Part shown: piece by piece, positions 58,101-64,000 of the stretch
Layout: each line of letters starts with the position of its first letter
How positions within the stretch are numbered: the stretch's first letter is position 1
DNA from: Ceratorhiza oryzae-sativae
Lineage: Eukaryota > Basidiomycota > Agaricomycetes > Cantharellales > Ceratobasidiaceae
DNA: 64,000 nucleotides
NCBI GenBank assembly: GCA_030998015.1
Contig: JARWMV010000028.1
Span: 1-64,000, forward strand
Direction of reading: 5' to 3'
Notes under the pieces: generated by a model
Databases searched by the model: none
Seen by the model: the letters and a program-made list of their open reading frames with translations, nothing else
What the model was told of the DNA's origin: nothing
Position numbers and translations under genes: made by a program

Positions 58101-59799
58101 ACTTGGGCAAGTGGGTGCTTGGAAACTTGTTTGCAGGTGAGTGCCCGTCTCTAGGGTCTATCGTGTCCGATGAGTTCATACCACCCCGACACAGAATTCA
58201 TACGTGCCGAACTGGCTTTGAGCACTGAACTTACCGCTCCCACTCCTCGAGCCAACGCATTGGGACTTCCTGCTCCATCGGCCATACCTACCCTCCCACC
58301 CGTCTCGGAAGGCCAGGCAACCGCACCCGAGGAAGGAATCAATTCGATCCCCGGGTCACCGAGATCCCCAATGTCTCTTGGCGGTAATGGGCCACTTGTT
58401 CAGAGAGTCAATAGCTGACTAGCGAGTTTGTGTAGGCTTACCGCCCCCAAGTCCACTCATCCGTACCCCGCGCGGACGGCCGATGCATATACCTCTCCCA
58501 ACACGAGCACGCTCGGCATCCGAGGCCAGCATGAGCGGGTTTGGTCTTGGATTAGGATTGGGGCTGATGACTCCATCTGGTTCGTTCCATTCGTGACTTG
58601 AAAAAGGACACACCTTGACCATGCGCCCAGGCTCTGGACTTGGCTCCGCAACTCTGGCACCCATGATGTCCCCCGCTATTCTCCCCGAAAACGAGCTCCC
58701 GATAGTTCCAAACCTGAACATCCTATCCCCAATCCGGGAAATGAATAGCCTAAACATCACGAACCCTGAAGCTCCCAGCACTGTGAGCACAGTCGGCCCA
58801 GGGACTGGACAGGCCGACTATTTTTCGTCTGCCAAAGTTGGGAAGGATAAGGACGCAGATGTTACTACACCAGGAAACCCGTTGGCGACACCCGGATACC
58901 CTGCCACGCCCGGCGGAGGTGGCATCATGGGGCGGTTGAAAAATTTGGGCAAGACGGGAAAGAAGGGATCTGCCACGCCTGGTGGAACGCTCTCGGGTGG
59001 TGTGGCTGGTTCAGATGCTGCTACTGCAGGCGGAGAGGCGGAGGTCGAGGAAGACAAAGATCCAGTAAGACATATTCGACTCAAACCGTGCACCACACTC
59101 ATTCCTTCAAGGAACGTACAAAGCACCTCAATCTCCTTACAGCGCTCCTCTCAACCCCGCTCGTACCTCCGCACCCACATGACGCACCGCCCATCTCGTT
59201 CCCACCCAACACCGCCATTACTATATCCGAAGCAACAGCCGACGCTTCTGGGTGGATGGCCGTATTCGCAGGGTCGACTGGCACGTTGGGTGCAGACGTC
59301 GAAGCACTGGAAATGGCAATCCCCGGATGGCTGTTGGAATATCTGTTGTCTGGCAAACTGAATATACCCCCAAGTCCTGCCGCCGGCCAAAAGCTTGGGT
59401 TCATGTTGGTCCCCTGGAAAGGCGGAAAGGAGGTTTTACCAGAGCTTGTCGGAAGGTATGCGTTTACGTCTGCGAATCGCATGTTAAGCTAACTCGATCG
59501 GCAGTCAATCACGGCTAACAGCAAGTCGATTCCTGCGCGTGTCCAAAGTGGTGTCGTACGTGCACGACAAGTTACATGCTGTCCAACAGCAACAGTCGTC
59601 AAGTCAGCCTCCAATCGAGGACGAACGGAAATCTCATGAAAGCGTGGGCGAGGGTGAACCCGGCACGATTCAACGCGAATACGAGATTCTGTGCAATGAA
59701 CAGGTGTTGAGCCTTAGTATGACACTGGCAGCAGTGCGGCAATACGTGTGGCGCAACGCTAACGAGCTGGTAATGCACTACCGCGTCAAGGAGACGTAG
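55137..59799 (+). CDS. WDR48: WD40 protein of the WDR48/UAF1 (Bun107) family
   Basis: WDR48/UAF1 binds and activates USP1/USP12/USP46-class deubiquitinases. The start gives [14 protein letters not shown], typical of fungal members. WD repeats include [92 protein letters not shown] and [13 protein letters not shown], followed by [14 protein letters not shown]. The conserved middle ([40 protein letters not shown]) and the C-terminal ubiquitin-like region ([49 protein letters not shown]) are all present. At least four frame changes without a plausible intron occur at ~57,050, ~57,247, ~57,329 (one G missing would give [12 protein letters not shown]) and ~57,752 (two bases), and possibly one at 56,700. 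Either the assembly has indels or the gene is decaying. Confidence 0.88.
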
Positions 59800-60019
59800 A
59801 CATTCCTACTGGTTGGGATAGCGTGTATCTAGATATTATAGTTCATCCAAGCAATTGCGGTGTTTCCTTTTCGAGGATAACCTTGGTTGATGCTCCGCGA
59901 AGCGCTGAACAAACAAACAATTTGGTTCCTGAGGGTAGCGCCAGCGCAGTGTATATAAAGGTTCGACTGGACTCCGGCTGAAACGTTGGACTCCCGCGAC
60001 CACCGCTGATTTGACGGCC

Positions 60020-61774
60020 ATGTCCTCGGACGAGCCCGCCCCGCCACCGCCCAAACGCGCCACGCGCGTGAACGACGGCGACCAACCCAACGCAGAGATC
60101 GACCCCGACGCGGCTGGTGAGGAACCTGTGGCGATATTGTTGTTGTCTTATGTAAACAACTAATATGATTCACAACAGAGCTCGACCGCTCGCATCGGCT
60201 CGCCGCTAGCTCGAAAATATTGCTGCGAATGGCGGCTAAAAAGGGCGCCAAGGGTCGGGGTACGTCTAGCACCTCTTATAGGAAACAGGGATTGACCTCG
60301 CGCATATATTCAGCTTCAGATGCATCAGGGCACAACTTTGTTGTTGACCGAAATGTGGCGCAACTCGACGCGCACACGCGAGAGACAGCCAAGTATGGAG
60401 AGACAATCAACGGCGAAGAACTGCAGTGCACCAGCAAGTCGAGTTCCCATTTCCGCATGTTCAATCCCTTTCTCACCACTCCACTAGATTGCCACCATAA
60501 CGAACGGCTCGAACACTCCATGAAAAAGATGGAGCACCACATGTCCAAGGTGGAGGAAGAGATCGCAGAGCTCAGGGCTGATTTTCAGGGTCTCCGCGCA
60601 CTACTGCTCGAACGTCTTCCCCTCGCTCCGGCTGCACCTACTCTAACCGCCCGTGCTTGGTCCCCCGCCTCTACAGTCTCTCCTGGCGTTGACCGATCTA
60701 GCCTCTCTTCATCTCGCCCCCCACCTCGACATCGCGCACGCGAAGGAGCACTACCCCCCACAACGCGCAAACGTAAGCGTGATGAGGAACACCAACAATC
60801 ACGAGAAGTCAGAATCGAGAAACAGAAGAGTAGTAGCAGGGTCGAGAAGGAAAAGGAAAGGGCCGCAAGGAGAGCCGAGGAAGAGCGGGCGAAAGGGGCA
60901 AAAGACGCCAAATCGTCTAAGCAGACACAATTGGTTCAGCAGGCTGTAGCAGACAAGACACGACAGAAGAACAGACCATCACAGCCCCTCACATCTGTCC
61001 CAGTGTTCGACCCAAACCAATGCCCGAGATTCGACAAGTTTTCTCTATCTCAGTATGTCCTCTCCCTCTCTTTTTTTTTCGCCCAACTCAGTTCCAAAGA
61101 CAAATCCTCGCCCTTGCAAGTCCAAACACAACACCCGAAACACCAGACGCTCCGCCTCTAAAAATAAGCCTCGATAATCTGCCCTATGCAATGTTCTTAC
61201 TTATCTCTGAGTCCTTGCCTGCCCATTCACGAACCTCGCTCGCCGATCTGCGCGTACTCTGGAGTGGGAGCTCAACAGCTCGTCGAGTGGGCGAATGGGC
61301 ACCAGTGAAGATGCCCTACCTGCACGCCGCAATGAATTTTTCACTAGTCGGACCTTATCTGACGACACCCAGGGTCGGGCACAGAAATTTTGAGATGAAC
61401 GATCACAGGTGGCCAAGTATGCGTTGCTTCCTCTCACACTTTGTTTCGTACTAACATCCGTCTCCACACAACAAGACGAAATCCAGGTACCCAAACTCAC
61501 AGCCTCGATCATGGCGGTCTCCGTTGGCCTGATGAAGGATCCCATGTCTAGAACAGGCGCATTCATCCGCGATGCGTTCACGATATGTGACCAGCAGAGT
61601 GCAGAAACACCCCAGAACTGGCGGAGATGGTTGGACAAAAAGACATACGACCCCAGCATGCTCCCGAATTCGTGGCGAAGCCCATTCGAAAACTTGTGTG
61701 GGATCCCATTTGTGGCGTTTTTGAAGGATGTCAAATCGGGTGAAGCGAGGAGGAGGCGCTACTCGTACGCGTAG
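60020..61774 (+). CDS. Basic coiled-coil protein of unknown function
   Basis: No family recognised. Exon 1 (60020-60116) encodes MSSDEPAPPPPKRATRVND; exon 2 (60179 to ~61,051) is a long open frame. It has a heptad-like segment (ERLEHSMKKMEHHMSKVEEE, ~residue 150), a Ser/Pro linker, a nuclear-localisation-like TRKRKRDEE, and a long charged helix rich in Arg/Lys/Glu (VEKEKERAARRAEEERAKG). Two C-terminal exons (from ~61,102 and ~61,476) carry FQRQILALASPNT, LPYAMFLLISESL and a Trp-rich end (NWRRWLDKKTYDPSMLPNSW). The exon-2 donor CTATCTCAGTATGT is one base short of keeping frame with exon 3; an extra G would restore it. Probably nuclear by composition. Confidence 0.6.
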
Positions 61775-64000
61775 ATAGAAAAGCGTGGGGACGAACGGGT
61801 TAGGTGACTAAGGTTATAGATTTTCGGATGTGTACGATGAGAAGTTGTATGTACACTATAGTCTTTGTTGCTCTTGTGATTTTTTACGACGCTAGCCATC
61901 AATTTTAGCTCGGCCAGTAACCGACTGACATACTGCCACTGATATCCACTGAGTTTCACCATTTCTTTTGTTGTACAAGCTGATTTATGCTAATTGGAAT
62001 TGATGAGCTTTCTCAGGAAAAGCTTGAGGTGTAATGAAACCGGGGGTGTTGCAATGGTATAATAACATCAATTTACATTTAGTTCTATGTCATTACGTCA
62101 GTGTCATTTGGTGTGGCGACACCACTACTACACCCTGCTTTCATTACCCCACTGTACACCTAATTATAACCCATGACCCCCACTGGGTTTTCCCAAGCAC
62201 ACGGTCTAGGTATCCCCTTACGCATATACCCATCCCAAGAGGGAGGGAAGCACACAGGTGCCTATCGAGATATCATTTGGCATCAGAACTGTATGCAGTT
62301 ATCACTTACATCGATAATGATAGAATGCATCCTTGGCCATAGACATGCCAAACCAAAGGATACCCCATGAAGACATAAAACATAAACAAAGTGAATTGAT
62401 AAGCCACTCGACTCTCCCCGACGCGACACGCACTGACTCATTTCGACTGCACACTCGTCAACTAAAAATGCTTTTCATGTTCATTGCGCTCACCACTACA
62501 GCTGACGATCTTACTGGCGACGTGCAGCCAGCTTCCAACCAACCCACACCATAAATCAATGCTGTCCCAGAGACAAACGCAGAGCACTTTGCGCTTGGCT
62601 TGTTGCCACTCAAACCCAGGTTCCACCCTAAGTGTCTCGGTAAGATTGCTGGTAGCCCAATCACATAAAACCTATTTTGCTAAGCCAAGCGGGCTCTTTA
62701 CACTCAGACTTCCCCCAGCCCCCCAGCTTTGTGAGATGCTCATAGAGCATACCTGTCGGCTTGAACCTTATTAGTGAGTTCACAGGATGTCATACGACAT
62801 CTTCGCTGCCCGCTACAATACTGGCAGATTGCTCGAACACGTCTCCCCATTTGGAATGCAAACAACGCGCACTAATCATTTCAGGAATACCCAGAGGGCG
62901 CTTTGCTTGTTCCCTTCCCTTATACCCAAGATAGCTATCGCAATCTGACACTGTTTGCATCCAACGCTCCTGAACATACAAAATATCCTAACCTTGGTGG
63001 AGGCAAATCATTTTTCAACTAGATTCATGGTTTTGTTTTATGAGACTGAACCGAACATCCCTATAGTTCTTGCACCCGAATCGGTAGATGGCAAATGTTG
63101 TCGGCCTAGCAAGTAAATAAATTCGCTCCACAGCCGCAGATGAAGAGCGACGCCTATTTTACAAGTAAAACTGCAGCAAACCTGGGCTCGGTCGCAGTCT
63201 CTGGCCCGAACGCTTTCGACAACAAACAGCATATCAAGGCCTCTATCTAAAGTTACGGAACTATTGGCAACGGCCTCTACCCACAGTGGATCAACTCGGA
63301 GGATTTGGGGTACAGCACCAGGTTGACGACGCATATCATGTACCTTTTTGACGAACGTAAGAGCTGCCAGTTGATGTTTCATGTAGCATCTTCGTCCGAA
63401 GACCATATAGACAGGTTGATCATTATCAGAGACTCACTCACCGCATTCAATGCCCATCCAATGCGCGCTGCTGATATCCTGGTGAGTTCGTGATCTTAGA
63501 AAATTGTCGTTCATTGGGCTTCGAAGATATTTGAATGCCACCCGCCGGAGACTCCGCCACCTGCATGGTTTCCTTTTTCTTTGACTAGTATGGCTTCCCG
63601 CGAAAGCCTTGGTTCGAACGAACATCCACATCACATTTCATCTCGTTCACAAGAGTTTGGACGGCATCTTGGATTCGAACCTGAGCGAAATGTTAGAACC
63701 ATTGATTCTCTACAAATAAGCATTCAAGCTATCCCTCGGACTAACAAAACACTAAGCCAGGCCCACGCATCTCGCAATGAAGGGACATGTTTCCTGTCTT
63801 CAACTGTATTATGCACATGATCTTGCCCAACACTTGAGCATCGCCCCCTACCGCCTGAAATACGACTCTTCCCCACACTGAACCAGGGACTTCGTTTGCT
63901 AATACTAAACTCGGCCACAAAGCGCGATACGTATATTCTTCTACTCGGCGACAGCAGCCTGTTGCGAGGCTGACTCGTCGAATCCGGTGCGAGCCAGCGA
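61775..64000. other. Gene-poor end of the window
   Basis: Short frames only. Minus-strand frames at 63,038-63,406 and 63,434-63,634 could be exons of a gene but show no domain. A tRNA-like A-box/B-box pair (GGCCGAGTTTAG ... GGTTCAGTG) on the minus strand at ~63,880-63,940 lacks a cloverleaf that I can draw. Confidence 0.35.
62028..62153. mobile_element. Short palindromic MITE-like unit
   Basis: About 126 bp with GTGTAATGAAACC near the left end and GCTTTCATTACCCC at the right, an imperfect terminal inverted repeat. An internal GTGGCGACAC stem is also present. No target duplication settled. Confidence 0.45.

Noticed and set aside
63880..63940. tRNA-like A and B boxes on the minus strand
   Set aside because: No acceptor stem or anticodon arm could be paired; probably chance or a tRNA-derived relic.

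Overview
The window looks like chromosomal DNA of a filamentous basidiomycete (Agaricomycetes). Genes carry many short introns of about 50-60 bp, the plant-polysaccharide hydrolases have signal peptides, and a gene-dense compartment alternates with a transposon block. A Rhizoctonia/Ceratobasidium-type plant-associated fungus fits, but that is an inference from gene style, not a database match.

Layout. 1-8,150: CpG-poor repeat land with a degenerate copy of a segment that also occurs at 44.15-44.65 kb, a large imperfect inverted repeat, four solo LTRs with 5-bp target duplications and a MITE-like element. 8.2-12.7 kb: a tandem pair of secreted family-88 glycoside hydrolases (minus strand). 13.5-16.0 kb: a 1.4-kb foldback TIR element and a decayed Tc1/mariner transposase. 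16.6-33.3 kb: a nested retroelement stack that can be unpicked from its target duplications. An old solo LTR was hit by two other LTRs and by a Ty3/gypsy chromovirus, and that chromovirus was hit by an antiparallel copy of itself. 33.4-34.2 kb: a second MITE copy and another solo LTR.

34.9-64 kb is the gene-rich part: an Ase1/PRC1 microtubule bundler (-), an old-yellow-enzyme-like oxidoreductase (+), a solo LTR, a proline/glycine-rich predicted membrane protein (+), a family-9 endoglucanase (+), a 745-residue protein of unknown function (-), a small RRM protein (-), a protein with the N-terminal module of GTPBP1/2 (+), a WDR48/UAF1-type WD40 protein (+) and a coiled-coil basic protein (+). 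The last 2.2 kb shows no convincing gene.

The genes do not form one pathway. GH88 and GH9 enzymes suit growth on plant cell walls; Ase1, the RRM protein and WDR48 are housekeeping. The most instructive signals are the nested retroelements, the LTR/PBS complementarity that suggests a self-primed (Tf1-like) retrotransposon, the CpG-to-TpG/CpA decay that has killed its open reading frames, and several one- or two-base indels in otherwise well-conserved genes that point to assembly errors or recent pseudogenisation. Alignments, counts and exon models here were made by eye.
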